This document shows positions 52,162-61,805 of a stretch of 64,000 nt of DNA, piece after piece. The position numbers and the translations under genes were made by a program. A model generated the notes under the pieces. The model was given only the letters and a program-made list of their open reading frames with translations, had not been told where the DNA came from and ran no database searches. Source of the DNA: Planctomycetota bacterium (lineage in GTDB: Bacteria > Planctomycetota > UBA1135 > GCA-002686595); NCBI GenBank assembly GCA_026692665.1, contig JAPLOF010000020.1, forward strand, positions 1-64,000. The letters are read 5' to 3'. The first letter of the stretch is position 1. Each line of letters begins with the position of its first letter.

Positions 52162-53412
52162 ATGCCCGACCTCTCCGGACTCCCCGTGCTCGGCCTCGCG
52201 GTCGCGCTCGGCTGCGGGCTGCTGATCGGTCTCGAGCGGGAGCGCCGCAAGGGCGAAGGCCCGGACCGTTCCGCCGCCGGGATCCGGACCTTCTCGGTCG
52301 CGGCCCTCGCCGGGGCGATCGCGCAGAGCGTCGGCCCGCCGGCGCTGGTCGTCGCGGGTGCGCTGCTCGTCGCCGCGTTGACCGCCATCGCCTACTTCAA
52401 GAGCCGCTCGCGCGACCCGGGCATGACCACCGAGCTGGCCCTGTTCGCGACGTACCTGGTCGGCGTGCAGTCCGTGATCTCCCCGGGGCTGGGCGCGGCG
52501 TGCGGCGCGGGACTCGCGGCGCTCCTCGCGGCGCGCTCGGGACTGCATCGCTTCGCCACCCGCTGGCTGACCGAGCAGGAGCTGCGCGACGGACTCATGC
52601 TCGCCGCGCTCGGCCTCGTGGTGCTGCCGCTCATCCCGAACCGGCCGATCGAGTGGCTCGCGGGGATCAATCCGCGCCCGCTCGCGGCGCTCGTGTTCCT
52701 GATCCTGTCGCTGCAGGCCGCAGGGCACGTGGCGCTGCGCTGGCTCGGGCCGGAGCGCGGGCTCGTGATCACAGGGTTCGTCTCCGGCTTCGTGTCGAGC
52801 ACGGTGACGATCGCGACGTTCGGCCGGCGCGTGCGCGCCGAACCGGGACACGGCGCGCTGCTCGCGGCCGGCGGGGTCCTGTCGACCGCCGCCACCTGGG
52901 TCCAGGTCATGTTGATGAGCGCGGCTTTGTCCAGAGACGCCCTGCGCGTGCTCGCGCCCGCGGCACTGGCCGGCCTGGCGGCGGCGCTCGCGAGCGGCGC
53001 GGTCCTGTGGCTCGTCGCGCGTCGCCACCCCGCGCCCGCGGGCCGGGAAACGCCGGCCGACACGCGCGCGCTGCGCCCGCGCGAAGCGCTCGTCGTCGCG
53101 GTGATGCTGATGGGGGTGACCCTGCTGATCAGCGCGGCGCAGACGCGGTTCGGCGCGAAGGGCGTCCTGGCGAGTGCGGCGTTGGCCGGACTCGCGGATG
53201 CGCACTCGCCGGTCGCGTCCTTGACCGCCCTGCGCGTCGGAGGCCAGCTGGCGGAGCGCGACTTGCTGCTCGGCGTGCTGATCGCCGTGAGCGCGAACAG
53301 CGGGACCCGCACCGTCGTCGCGTTCACGACGGGCGGTGCGCGCTACGGGCTGCGCGTCGCCTTGGCCCTCGTGCTCGGCCTGGCCGCGGCGTGGTTCACC
53401 GCGCTGTGGTAG
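52162..53412 (+). CDS. MgtC/SapB and DUF4010 membrane protein
   Basis: 416 residues from ATG 52162. The N-terminal about 135 residues match the MgtC/SapB N-terminal domain (LGCGLLIGLERERRKGEGPDRSAAGIRTF near 15-45, in pieces). The remainder is a DUF4010-type multi-helix region with FVSGFVSSTVTIATFGRR (about 210-227) and the late GGxxAERDLLLGVLIAVSANSGTR segment. About twelve membrane helices. Proteins of this layout are widespread and unassigned; a role in Mg or other ion homeostasis is guessed from the MgtC part. Confidence 0.85.
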   Translation: MPDLSGLPVLGLAVALGCGLLIGLERERRKGEGPDRSAAGIRTFSVAALAGAIAQSVGPPALVVAGALLVAALTAIAYFKSRSRDPGMTTELALFATYLVGVQSVISPGLGAACGAGLAALLAARSGLHRFATRWLTEQELRDGLMLAALGLVVLPLIPNRPIEWLAGINPRPLAALVFLILSLQAAGHVALRWLGPERGLVITGFVSGFVSSTVTIATFGRRVRAEPGHGALLAAGGVLSTAATWVQVMLMSAALSRDALRVLAPAALAGLAAALASGAVLWLVARRHPAPAGRETPADTRALRPREALVVAVMLMGVTLLISAAQTRFGAKGVLASAALAGLADAHSPVASLTALRVGGQLAERDLLLGVLIAVSANSGTRTVVAFTTGGARYGLRVALALVLGLAAAWFTALW

Positions 53413-53433
53413 CCGGGTTGTGAGCGCCGCGCG

Positions 53434-54444
53434 TCACTTGCGCTCGGGCGGGTAGATCGACTTCCAGTCGTCCTTCATGCTGACGACCGTCCAGCCGCGC
53501 GCCTTCGCCTCGTCGAGCCCCTTGTCGAGCCGGCCGACGTGCGACTTGCGGTCGTAGGCGGACTCGCGCTCTGCATCGGTGTGGTGGACGTAGAGGCAGA
53601 AGCGCGGACCGGTTCCAGCCGCCGTGTACTGCAGCATCTCCAGGTCGCCGTCCGAATTGCCGAACGCGGCGATGGGCCTGCGCCCGATGTGCCGGTGGAT
53701 GCCGAGCGGCTTCCCGGCCTTGTCGTCGACGAAATCGAGCTCGGGAAGCCTCACGAGCACGGGCACGCCGTCGCGCATCTCGAATTTCGTCTTGATGCTG
53801 CTGCCGACGACCTGTTCGGGCGGGATGCCGTACACCGCCTCCGTCCACGGACGCATGAAGTCGATGCCGCCGCCGGAGACGATGAAGGTCTTGAAGCCGT
53901 TCGCGCGCAGGTACCCGAGCAGCTCCAGCATCGGCTGGTAGACCATCTCGGTGTAGGGCCGCTTCGTCACCGGGTGCCGCGCGGTCGCGATCCAGGACTT
54001 CACGATCCCGTCGAACTCCTCGGTCGTCATGCCGGCGTGCGTGCTCATGACGATCTTCGCGATCGCCGGCTCGCCGGCGGCCAGGGCGGCCTGCACGTCG
54101 CCGCGCAGGATCGACGCGAACGGTTCCAGGTCTTTCCACTCCGGATGCTTGGGCGCGAGCTCCTTCACGCGGTCCAGCGCGAAGAAGAGTTGGAAGTACA
54201 TCGGCTGCTCGCCCCACAGCGTGCCGTCGTTGTCGAAGGTGGCGATGCGTTCGGCGGGCAGGACGAAGTCGGGCGTGCCGGGCTTCGTGACGCGCTCGAC
54301 GAACGTGACGATCGACCCCTTGGCCGCGCCGTCGTTCCACGAGGGCAGCGGATCCGCGGCAAGAGCTGCGACGGCCGTGAGTACCAGCGCAACTGCGATC
54401 GAGGCGGCGACACGAGTGCTTGTGCGAATGGCATGTACGATCAC
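53434..54444 (-). CDS. Exported HAD-superfamily phosphatase
   Basis: 336 residues from GTG 54444. Signal peptide (about 1-30, VAASIAVALVLTAVAALAA). HAD motif I is FDNDGTLW with D71 and D73; motif II is within FIVSGGGIDF, and GNSDGDLEML gives motif IV. It therefore looks like an active phosphoserine-phosphatase-like hydrolase placed outside the cytoplasm. It follows the arylsulfatase on the same strand, behind a terminator-like hairpin, so it may be read through or have its own promoter in the 315-base gap 54445-54759. Physiological substrate unknown. Confidence 0.85.
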   Translation of the reverse strand: MIVHAIRTSTRVAASIAVALVLTAVAALAADPLPSWNDGAAKGSIVTFVERVTKPGTPDFVLPAERIATFDNDGTLWGEQPMYFQLFFALDRVKELAPKHPEWKDLEPFASILRGDVQAALAAGEPAIAKIVMSTHAGMTTEEFDGIVKSWIATARHPVTKRPYTEMVYQPMLELLGYLRANGFKTFIVSGGGIDFMRPWTEAVYGIPPEQVVGSSIKTKFEMRDGVPVLVRLPELDFVDDKAGKPLGIHRHIGRRPIAAFGNSDGDLEMLQYTAAGTGPRFCLYVHHTDAERESAYDRKSHVGRLDKGLDEAKARGWTVVSMKDDWKSIYPPERK

Positions 54445-54759
54445 GAGAGTCTCCGAGGTCGCCTGGTACGCGAGGTGGAAGATCGATCGGTCGACCGAGC
54501 TGCCGTGCTCCAACGCTGCGGACCACCGCTCGATACGAGCTCGCGGCACGGTCGTTCGAATGGAGCGCGTAGCCTACTGTATCAGTCCAAGGCGGGCGCA
54601 TGCCGGTCCGGTGTGCAGTTGCGGCACCGATCTCGGTCCATGTCGCAGTGGGCGGCTAGGCCCTCGTTCGCTGTCGGTTCTGCAGGGAAAGGGCCGACCC
54701 CGTCGTCGCGACGGGGCCGGCCCGGTGGGTCGACTCGGCCTGACGGGGCTGCGACTTCG
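54445..54759. other. Gap between phosphatase and sulfatase genes
   Basis: 315 bases. Apart from the hairpin at 54691-54723, it should hold the promoter of the phosphatase gene. No convincing promoter pair and no gene were seen. Confidence 0.4.
54691..54723 (-). terminator. Terminator hairpin of the sulfatase gene
   Basis: Two 15-base arms (54691-54705 and 54709-54723) with one mismatch around a TCG loop, 36 bases after the sulfatase stop. On the minus strand the hairpin is followed by CTTTCCCTG, a modest T-rich tail. Confidence 0.6.
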
Positions 54760-56394
54760 CTACTTGTCGCCTGCGCCTTTGGTCAGCGATTCCATCACCT
54801 GGTCGAGGCTGAAACTGCCGGCCTTCTGGCTCGGCGGGAACTCCCTGAACGTGCTCAGGAACTTCGCGATGTACTGCTGTGCCGGCACGAGGAGGAAGAG
54901 GCGGTCGGCTCGCCAGCGCCAGTACTCCCAGCTGTTGTCGGCGTGTTCGAACGGATCCGCGCGAATGTTGAAGACCTTGGGGACGCGCAGCGCGACGAAC
55001 GGCTCCTGCCACACATCGAAGCCGTGAGCGCGCTGCTCCGCGAAGACGATCTTCCACTGGTCGTAGCGCAAGCCCACGAGCGAGCCGTCGTCGTTGAAGT
55101 AGAAGAACTCGTGACGCGGACTGGCCGATTTGCCGGCGAGCGCGTTCGTGACGTCGTAGCCGTCGAGGTGGACTTTGAAGGTCTTGTCCCCGACCTTCAT
55201 GCCCTTGAGCAGCTGCTCCTTCACGTCAGGGACGCCGGCTGCGGCGAGCAGGGTCGGCAGCATGTCCTCGTGCGCGAAGATGTCGTTGTGCACGGTCCCG
55301 GGCTTGATCACGCCCGGCCAGCGGATCGCGCACGGGACGCGGTAGCCGCCCTCCCAGTTCGTGTTCTTCTCGCCGCGGAAGGGCGTGGTGCCGCCATCCG
55401 GCCAACTGGCGACTTCAGCGCCGTTGTCGGTCGAGTACATGACGATCGTGTTCTCGTCGAGACCGAGCTCCTTGAGCTTGGCGAGGATCTGGCCGACCTG
55501 GCCGTCGTGCTCGACCATCCCGTCGGGATACACGCCCAGGCCCGTCTTGCCCTGCGACTCCTGCTTGAGGTGCGTGTGGATGTGCATGCGCGTCGAGTTC
55601 CACCACAGGAAGAAGGGCTTGTCCGACTTCTTGGCCTTGTCGAGGTAGTCGAGCGTGGCCTTGGTGACCTCCTCGTCGATGGTCTCCATCCGCTTCTTGC
55701 CCAGCGGCCCTGTGCTCTCGATCTTCTGCGTGCCGTCGGGGTTGGCCCAGCAGTGGATGACCCCGCGCGTCTGGAAGCGCTTGATCATCTCCGGATCCTT
55801 GAAGTAGTCCGGGTTCTCGAACTCCTCCTCGGCATTGAGGTGATAGAGCGAACCGAAGAACTCGTCGAACCCGTGCGCCGTCGGCAGGGTCGAATCGGCG
55901 TCGCCGAGGTGGTTCTTGCCGAACTGCGCGGTCGTGTAGCCCTGCGCCTTGAGGAGCTCGGCGATCGTGACGTCGCGAGCCTGCAAGCCTTCCTTCGCAC
56001 CCGGCAGGCCGACCTTGAGCATTCCTGTGCGGAAGCCCGTCTGGCCGGTGATGAAGCACGCGCGGCCGGCAGTGCACGACTGCTGGCCGTACCAGTCGGT
56101 GAACAGCGCGCCGTCCTTCGCGATGCTGTCGATGTTGGGCGTCTTGTATCCCATCATCCCCTGGTTGTAGGCGCTGACGTTCCAGAGGCCGATGTCGTCG
56201 CCCCAGATGATCAGGATGTTCGGCTTCTTGGTCTGGGTCTTGGCCTGCGCTTGGGGCGCCGCCGCTGTCTCGGTGGCCGCCGAGACGGTCGGTTGCGGAG
56301 CCGCGCAGGCGAGCAGCAGCACGCTGCCGAACGCGAGCAGGCTCGATCCCGCGCGCGGATGGGGAGGCGGGGGCGGGAGCGTATGTGAAATCAC
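54760..56394 (-). CDS. Lipoprotein arylsulfatase
   Basis: 544 residues from GTG 56394, chosen because AAGGA stands at the right distance; a longer frame begins at 56442. Lipobox LLAC gives C30. Alkaline-phosphatase-fold sulfatase: metal residues D66-D67 in IIWGDDIG, and the formylglycine site C107-T-A-G-R (variant of CxPxR with Ala), followed by ACFITGQTGFRTGM. Further ligands are in GKNHLGD and STDNGAE. It should be matured by a formylglycine-generating enzyme not found here. It desulfates organic sulfates outside the cytoplasm; multiple sulfatases are typical of marine planctomycetes. Confidence 0.93.
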   Translation of the reverse strand: MISHTLPPPPPHPRAGSSLLAFGSVLLLACAAPQPTVSAATETAAAPQAQAKTQTKKPNILIIWGDDIGLWNVSAYNQGMMGYKTPNIDSIAKDGALFTDWYGQQSCTAGRACFITGQTGFRTGMLKVGLPGAKEGLQARDVTIAELLKAQGYTTAQFGKNHLGDADSTLPTAHGFDEFFGSLYHLNAEEEFENPDYFKDPEMIKRFQTRGVIHCWANPDGTQKIESTGPLGKKRMETIDEEVTKATLDYLDKAKKSDKPFFLWWNSTRMHIHTHLKQESQGKTGLGVYPDGMVEHDGQVGQILAKLKELGLDENTIVMYSTDNGAEVASWPDGGTTPFRGEKNTNWEGGYRVPCAIRWPGVIKPGTVHNDIFAHEDMLPTLLAAAGVPDVKEQLLKGMKVGDKTFKVHLDGYDVTNALAGKSASPRHEFFYFNDDGSLVGLRYDQWKIVFAEQRAHGFDVWQEPFVALRVPKVFNIRADPFEHADNSWEYWRWRADRLFLLVPAQQYIAKFLSTFREFPPSQKAGSFSLDQVMESLTKGAGDK

Positions 56395-56811
56395 GAAGTT
56401 CCTTTCGATCGAGGGATGAGCCGGCCGGTTCCAGGGATTCACCGGCTGGAACGAGCGGGCAGTAGAGACGCGGGCGGTGGGCCGCGCAAGCGGGTGGGGG
56501 CTCCGGGGCCGTCGCCCCTTGGTGCTACCCGGCGAGTGTTCGTGTGCAGGGGGTGTAGTCGCGCGGTGACCCAGGGTCTTGCATTTCGGACCGGCGCATC
56601 GAGAGTTCCACGGCGCGTTGCCGGCGCGCGATCGTGACCTGCGGCCGCGTCGCGCGATGCGGAGCGCCTCGGACTCGGCGCGCGTCGAGTGGCAGCGGCC
56701 CGATCGCCATCATTGCCCGTGCGCCGCGAAGGGCACCCTCGGGCCGCGGTTTCGCGCGACGCATCGGGTCGTACTTCCCAGCTACGGCGCGAGTCCGTAG
56801 CCTGCTCGGCC
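56395..56811. other. Divergent control region of sulfatase and nrfHA
   Basis: 417 bases without a supported gene. On the minus strand TTGCGC and TCTACT with 17 bases between (around 56465-56493) may be the sulfatase promoter. An inverted repeat GTTCCAG...CTGGAAC lies at about 56429-56453. No convincing promoter was found for nrfH, and no FNR-like site could be picked by eye. Confidence 0.4.
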
Positions 56812-57363
56812 TTGGATTCGCTGAACGACGGACGGGGCGCGAGCGGAACCGCGAAGCTCGCCGGCCGGGCCGCCCTGGTCCTCGCGGTGCTGCTCGGGTC
56901 CGGGCTGGGCGTCGGCGGGTTCACCTTCCACTACGCGGAGGGTGCTTCGTACCTGAGCACCGACCCGCGCGCCTGCGTGAACTGCCACATCATGCGTCCG
57001 CAGTACGACGCCTGGCAGAAGGCCAGCCACCACACGGTGGCGACCTGCGTGGATTGCCACATCCCTGCGAGTGGGCTCGCGAAGTGGATCGCGAAAGCCA
57101 CGAACGGCTACCACCACAGCAAGGGCTTCACCCTGCAGGACTTCGCGGAGCCGATCCGCATCTCGTCCGGCAACGCGGAGATCCTGCAGGCGAACTGCCT
57201 GCGCTGTCACGCCGACCTGTTGCACGACCAGGTGGCGGGCGCAACGACCGCGAAGGACGCGATCCGCTGCGTGCACTGCCACCGCGACGTGGGGCACGGC
57301 GAGACGGCGGGCCTCGGCGGGCGCGAGGGCGGGAACACGGAAGTACGGAGCGACGGAGAATGA
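56812..57363 (+). CDS. nrfH: Cytochrome c nitrite reductase small subunit (menaquinol dehydrogenase)
   Basis: 183 residues from TTG 56812; an ATG much further upstream (56689) would add a non-homologous, arginine-rich stretch. NapC/NrfH family: one membrane anchor (about 16-36) and four CxxCH heme sites (CVNCH at 55-59, CVDCH at 79-83, then CLRCH and CVHCH). The first is followed by M61, the methionine ligand typical of NrfH (CxxCHxM). It passes electrons from menaquinol to NrfA. The stop overlaps nrfA (ATGA). Confidence 0.94.
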   Translation: MDSLNDGRGASGTAKLAGRAALVLAVLLGSGLGVGGFTFHYAEGASYLSTDPRACVNCHIMRPQYDAWQKASHHTVATCVDCHIPASGLAKWIAKATNGYHHSKGFTLQDFAEPIRISSGNAEILQANCLRCHADLLHDQVAGATTAKDAIRCVHCHRDVGHGETAGLGGREGGNTEVRSDGE

Positions 57364-58805
57364 CCATGATCGACGCTGGACGGGCCGGGCGAGGCAAGAC
57401 TCTCTTCGTTGTCATCGTGCTCGCCGTGGCGGTCGTCACGGCGGGGGCCACCGCGCTGCTCATGAACATCGCCGAGCGCAAGCAGGAGGAGCACAGCCCC
57501 TACGTCCTGCTGAAGCCGGTGACCGAGAACGACACGGATCCGGCGACCTGGGGCGTGAACTGGCCGCGCCAGTACGACGGCTATCTGCGCACGGCGCAGA
57601 CGACGCGCACACGCTTCGGCGGGCACGGCGGCAGCGAGGCCATGCCGGCCGAGAAGATCGAGCGCGACCCGTGGCTCAAGCGGATGTTCCTGGGCTACGC
57701 GTTCTCGATCGACTACCGCGACCGCCGTGGCCACGCCTACATGCTCGCCGACCAGGAGGCGACCGAGCGCCTCTCGAAGCCGCAGTCGGGTTCGTGCCTG
57801 CACTGCCACGCGTCGATCATGCCGCTCTACCGCGAGCTCGGCGGCGGCGACGCGATGAAGGGCTTCGAGTCCACGCACAAGCTGACGTACCAGGAGGTCG
57901 ACGCGAAGCTGCACGAGACAGGCCACGCGCACCCGGTGTCGTGCGTGGACTGCCACGTGCCCAACACGATGCAACTGCGCGTGACGCGCCCCGGCTTCAT
58001 CCGCGGCATCCAGGCGCTGGCCGCGTCGGACGCCGAAGTGCCGCACCTGCCCAGCATCCAGGAGTGGCGCGCCGGCTCGCGCGAGCATCCGTACGATCCG
58101 AACGTGGACGCGCGGCGCAGCGAGATGCGCTCGTTCGTCTGCGGCCAGTGCCATGTCGAGTACTACTGCTCGACGAAGATGCCGCTCACGTTCCCGTGGG
58201 GGAAAGGGCTCAAGGTCGAGCAGGTCGAGGCCTTCTGGAACGCGACCCAGTTCCCCGACGGCGAGCGGTTCTTCGACTACAAGCACGCCGAGACGGGTGC
58301 GCCGATCCTGAAAGCTCAGCACCCCGAGTTCGAGCTGTGGAGCCAGGGCATCCACGCGCGCAGCGGCGTTTCGTGCGCGGACTGTCACATGCCCTACATG
58401 CGCGAGGGTGCCACCAAGGTCTCCGATCACTGGGTGCGGAGCCCGCTCCTCAACATCAACCGCTCGTGCCAGACGTGCCACCACGCGTCGGAGTCCGAGA
58501 TGGCGGCGCGCGTCGACGTGATCCAGCAGCGCAACCACGACCTCCTGCAGCGCGCGGCCCATGCCCTCATGGACCAGATCGACGCGGTGTTGAAGGCCAA
58601 AGCCGACGGTGCAACGCCGGATCAACTCACTCCCGCGCTCGAGCTCCAGCGCCAGGCGCAGTGGCGCATCGACTTCATCGCCGCCGAGAACTCGATGGGC
58701 TTCCACGCCCCGCAGGAGGCCGCGCGCGTGCTCGGCGAGGCGGCCGACCTGGCGCGTCAGGGCCAGATCGCAGCCATCGGATGGCGGACGGTCGCGGCCA
58801 AGTAG
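57360..58805 (+). CDS. nrfA: Cytochrome c nitrite reductase catalytic subunit, all-CxxCH type
   Basis: 481 residues. N-terminal signal anchor (about 14-36). Five heme sites: C146LHCH150, C195VDCH199, C261GQCH265, C339ADCH343 and C370QTCH374. In most NrfA the first, catalytic heme has CxxCK with a lysine ligand; here it is CxxCH, a rarer form also known from Campylobacter. The catalytic residues are kept: R123 in RRGH, Y268 in CHVEYY and H332 in GIHARSG; the LKAQHPE calcium-site segment is present. It reduces nitrite to ammonium in the periplasm, with NrfH as electron donor. Confidence 0.95.
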   Translation: MTMIDAGRAGRGKTLFVVIVLAVAVVTAGATALLMNIAERKQEEHSPYVLLKPVTENDTDPATWGVNWPRQYDGYLRTAQTTRTRFGGHGGSEAMPAEKIERDPWLKRMFLGYAFSIDYRDRRGHAYMLADQEATERLSKPQSGSCLHCHASIMPLYRELGGGDAMKGFESTHKLTYQEVDAKLHETGHAHPVSCVDCHVPNTMQLRVTRPGFIRGIQALAASDAEVPHLPSIQEWRAGSREHPYDPNVDARRSEMRSFVCGQCHVEYYCSTKMPLTFPWGKGLKVEQVEAFWNATQFPDGERFFDYKHAETGAPILKAQHPEFELWSQGIHARSGVSCADCHMPYMREGATKVSDHWVRSPLLNINRSCQTCHHASESEMAARVDVIQQRNHDLLQRAAHALMDQIDAVLKAKADGATPDQLTPALELQRQAQWRIDFIAAENSMGFHAPQEAARVLGEAADLARQGQIAAIGWRTVAAK

Positions 58806-58880
58806 GACTGTCCGGCGCGGAACGCGGGCCGAGTCCGCCACCGCGCCGTGTGCACCCGCTCCGCGCGCTGCCAGCGTGCG

Positions 58881-61670
58881 TCACTTCGCGCGCTTCAGCG
58901 CCGCGTGCGCCGCGGCCAGCCGCGCGATCGGCACGCGGAACGGCGAGCACGACACGTAGTCGAGGCCGATCTCGTGGCAGAAGTCGATCGAGCGCGGATC
59001 GCCGCCGTGCTCGCCGCAGATGCCCGCGTCGAGCCCCGGCCGTGCTTTCCGGCCGCGCTCGACGGCCCACCGCATGAGCTGCCCGACCCCGTTCTGGTCG
59101 ATCGTCGCGAACGGGTTGTCCTTGAGGATGCCCTTCTGCAGGTACTCCATCAGGAACCCCGTCTCCGCGTCGTCGCGGGAGATGCCGAACGTCGTCTGCG
59201 TCAGGTCGTTCGTGCCGAACGAGAAGAACTCGGCGTGCACCGCCAGCCGGTCCGCGACGATCGCGGCGCGCGGGATCTCGATCATCGTGCCGAACTGGTA
59301 CTTCACCTTGCGGCCGCGCTCCTTCATAACGGCCTTGGCTTCGTCCTCGAGGATCTCGCGCTCGATCCGCAGCTCGGCGCTGATCGCCGTCAGGGGGATC
59401 ATGATCTTCGGATGCACCACGACGCCGTCCTTCGCGCAGGCGCAGGCGGCCTCGAAGATGGCACGGACCTGCATGCGCACGAGTTCCGGCATGTGGATTC
59501 CGAGCCGCACGCCGCGCAGTCCGAGCATCGGGTTCTGCTCGCGCAGTTCGTCGACCCGGCCGAGCATCCGGCGGTGTTCCGCGAGGTCCTTCGTCATCGC
59601 CGGCTCGTCGCCCGCGTGCAGGGACAATCGCGTCTCGAGCGCCGTCGTGTCGCGCACGAGCCGGTCGTGGTCGGGCAGGAACTCGTGCAACGGCGGGTCG
59701 ATGAGGCGGATCGTGACCGGAAGTCCGTCCATGGCGCGGAACAGGCCGTCGAAGTCCGCGCGTTGCAGGGGCAGGAGCTTCGCCAGGTGGTCGGCGCGCT
59801 CGGCGGAGTCCTTGGCGAGGATCATCGCCTGGACGACCGGCAGCCGCTCCGCTTCGAAGAACATGTGTTCCGTGCGGCACAGCCCGATGCCCTGCGCGCC
59901 GAACTTGCGCGCGCGCTCGGCGTCGCGCGGGTAATCGGCATTGGCCCACACGCCGAGGTGGCGCTCGGCGTCGGCCCAGGCGAGCAGTTGCAGCAGGTGC
60001 TCGTCGGCGACGTCCGGCACGACCGTGGGCAACTGGCCCAGGAACACCTCGCCGGTCGTGCCGTCGATGGACAGCCAGTCGCCTTCGGCGATCACGATGC
60101 CGCCCGGGCCCGTCATGCGCCGGGCCTCGACGTCCACTTCGAGATGAAGCACGCCGACGACCGCCGGCTTCCCGAACTGACGCGCGACCAGCGCCGCGTG
60201 GCTCGTGCGGCCGCCGCGGCTCGTCACGACGCCCTGCGCCGCGAGCAAACCGTGCACGTCGTCGGGCTTCGTCTCCGGCCGAACGAGGATGACCTGCTTC
60301 TTCTCCTTGTGCGCCCAACGCTCCGCCGTGTCGGCGTCGAACGCCACCTGGCCGATCGCCGCGCCCGGCGATACGTTCAAGCCCGTGGCCAGGAGCCTGC
60401 CGCCAGCCTTGGCGGCCCGCCGCGCCTCGATCTCGAACTGCGGGTGCAGGAAGTAGTCGACGTGCTCGGGAGCCACGCGCAGGACCGCTTCCTGTCGCGT
60501 GATGCGCTTCTGCCGCGCGAACTCCACGGCGATCCGGATCGCAGCCTGCGCCGTGCGCTTCGCGTTCCGCGTCTGCAGCATCCACAGCTTGCCGTCCTCG
60601 ACCGTGAACTCGACGTCCTGCACTTCGCGGTAGTGCTTCTCGAGCATCCGGCAATAGCGCTGGAATTCCCTCCACAGCTTCGGCTGCCACTTCGCCATCG
60701 CCGCGATGGGCAGCGTCGCGCGCGTGCCCGAGACGACGTCCTCGCCCTGCGCGTTGACGAGGAAGTCGCCCTCGATCTCGTCCTCGCCGGTCGTGACGTT
60801 GCGCGTGGTCGCGACGCCGGTGGCCGAGGTCTGGCCCATGTTGCCGAAGACCATCGCCACGATGTTCACCGCGGTGCCGAGGTCGTGGTCGATGCCGGCC
60901 GCCTTGCGGTAGTCGAAGGCGCGCTTGCCGTTCCACGAACGGAAGACGGCCTCGACGGCGAGCCGCAGTTGTTCCAGGGGTTCCGTCGGGAAGGGCTTCT
61001 TCGTGTGGCGCGCGACGACGTCGCGGAACTTGACCGTGAGCTCGCGCAGGTCGGCGGCCGGCAACTCGGCGTCGTTGTCGACACGGCGCCGAGCACGCGC
61101 CGCTTTCAGCAGCGATTCGAACGCCTCGTCGGGCACGCCCAGAACGACGCGCCCGAACATCTGCACCAGGCGCCGGTACGCGTCGTAGGCGAAGCGCTCG
61201 TCGCCCGTGGCTTTCGCCAAGCCCTCGGCGACCGCGTCGGTCATGCCGATGTTGAGCACCGTGTCCATCATGCCGGGCATCGAGAACTTCGCGCCCGAGC
61301 GGCACGAAACGAGCAGCGGTCGTGTCGGGTCGCCGAAGCGCTTGCCGGTGCTGCTCTCGATCTTCGCGAGCGCGCGTTCGACCTCTTCCCACATTCCTGC
61401 CGGGAAGCGCCCCTTGCCAGCGAGGAACGCCTTGCAGGCCGTGGTCGTGACCACGAATCCGTGGGGGATCGGCAATCCGAGCGAAGTCATCTCCGCGAGG
61501 TTCGCGCCCTTTCCGCCCAGGAGTCCGAGCAGGGCGTCGCGCGAACCCGCGTCGCGCAGGGCGTCCGCGTAGCTCGTGAACGGGTAGACCTGCCGCGGGA
61601 CCGCGGCTTCCTGGAGCTTCCTGGGAACCGCGGCGGATCGGGCGGTACGGCGAATGGGTGCGGCAGGCAT
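58881..61670 (-). CDS. ppdK: Pyruvate, phosphate dikinase
   Basis: 929 residues from ATG 61670 (MPAAPIRRTARS); the about 30 residues before the conserved start are basic and variable. PPDK interconverts pyruvate, ATP and phosphate with PEP, AMP and pyrophosphate. N-terminal ATP-grasp part (GGKGANLAEMTSLGLPIPHGF near 50-72; SGAKFSMPGMMDTVLNIG), the phosphohistidine swivel domain with H491 in GGRTSHAALVARQ, and the C-terminal PEP-binding barrel with C885 in GICGEHGGD. All catalytic features are present. Gene stands alone, converging with nrfA. Confidence 0.96.
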   Translation of the reverse strand: MPAAPIRRTARSAAVPRKLQEAAVPRQVYPFTSYADALRDAGSRDALLGLLGGKGANLAEMTSLGLPIPHGFVVTTTACKAFLAGKGRFPAGMWEEVERALAKIESSTGKRFGDPTRPLLVSCRSGAKFSMPGMMDTVLNIGMTDAVAEGLAKATGDERFAYDAYRRLVQMFGRVVLGVPDEAFESLLKAARARRRVDNDAELPAADLRELTVKFRDVVARHTKKPFPTEPLEQLRLAVEAVFRSWNGKRAFDYRKAAGIDHDLGTAVNIVAMVFGNMGQTSATGVATTRNVTTGEDEIEGDFLVNAQGEDVVSGTRATLPIAAMAKWQPKLWREFQRYCRMLEKHYREVQDVEFTVEDGKLWMLQTRNAKRTAQAAIRIAVEFARQKRITRQEAVLRVAPEHVDYFLHPQFEIEARRAAKAGGRLLATGLNVSPGAAIGQVAFDADTAERWAHKEKKQVILVRPETKPDDVHGLLAAQGVVTSRGGRTSHAALVARQFGKPAVVGVLHLEVDVEARRMTGPGGIVIAEGDWLSIDGTTGEVFLGQLPTVVPDVADEHLLQLLAWADAERHLGVWANADYPRDAERARKFGAQGIGLCRTEHMFFEAERLPVVQAMILAKDSAERADHLAKLLPLQRADFDGLFRAMDGLPVTIRLIDPPLHEFLPDHDRLVRDTTALETRLSLHAGDEPAMTKDLAEHRRMLGRVDELREQNPMLGLRGVRLGIHMPELVRMQVRAIFEAACACAKDGVVVHPKIMIPLTAISAELRIEREILEDEAKAVMKERGRKVKYQFGTMIEIPRAAIVADRLAVHAEFFSFGTNDLTQTTFGISRDDAETGFLMEYLQKGILKDNPFATIDQNGVGQLMRWAVERGRKARPGLDAGICGEHGGDPRSIDFCHEIGLDYVSCSPFRVPIARLAAAHAALKRAK

Positions 61671-61805
61671 GAACGGGCTCCGGTCAGACGGGCGAGAGCC
61701 CGCATCGGAACCGGCTCGAGAGGCGCGCGCCATGGGCTGATCTGCGCATTCGCCCATCCCGCCCGTGACGCTGCCGATCCGAGGTGCAGGATGCACGGCG
61801 CGGCC

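Noticed and set aside
56689..56811. Upstream ATG as start of nrfH
   Set aside because: It would add about 41 residues rich in Arg and Ser ahead of the membrane anchor, unlike any NrfH; the TTG at 56812 gives the normal length.
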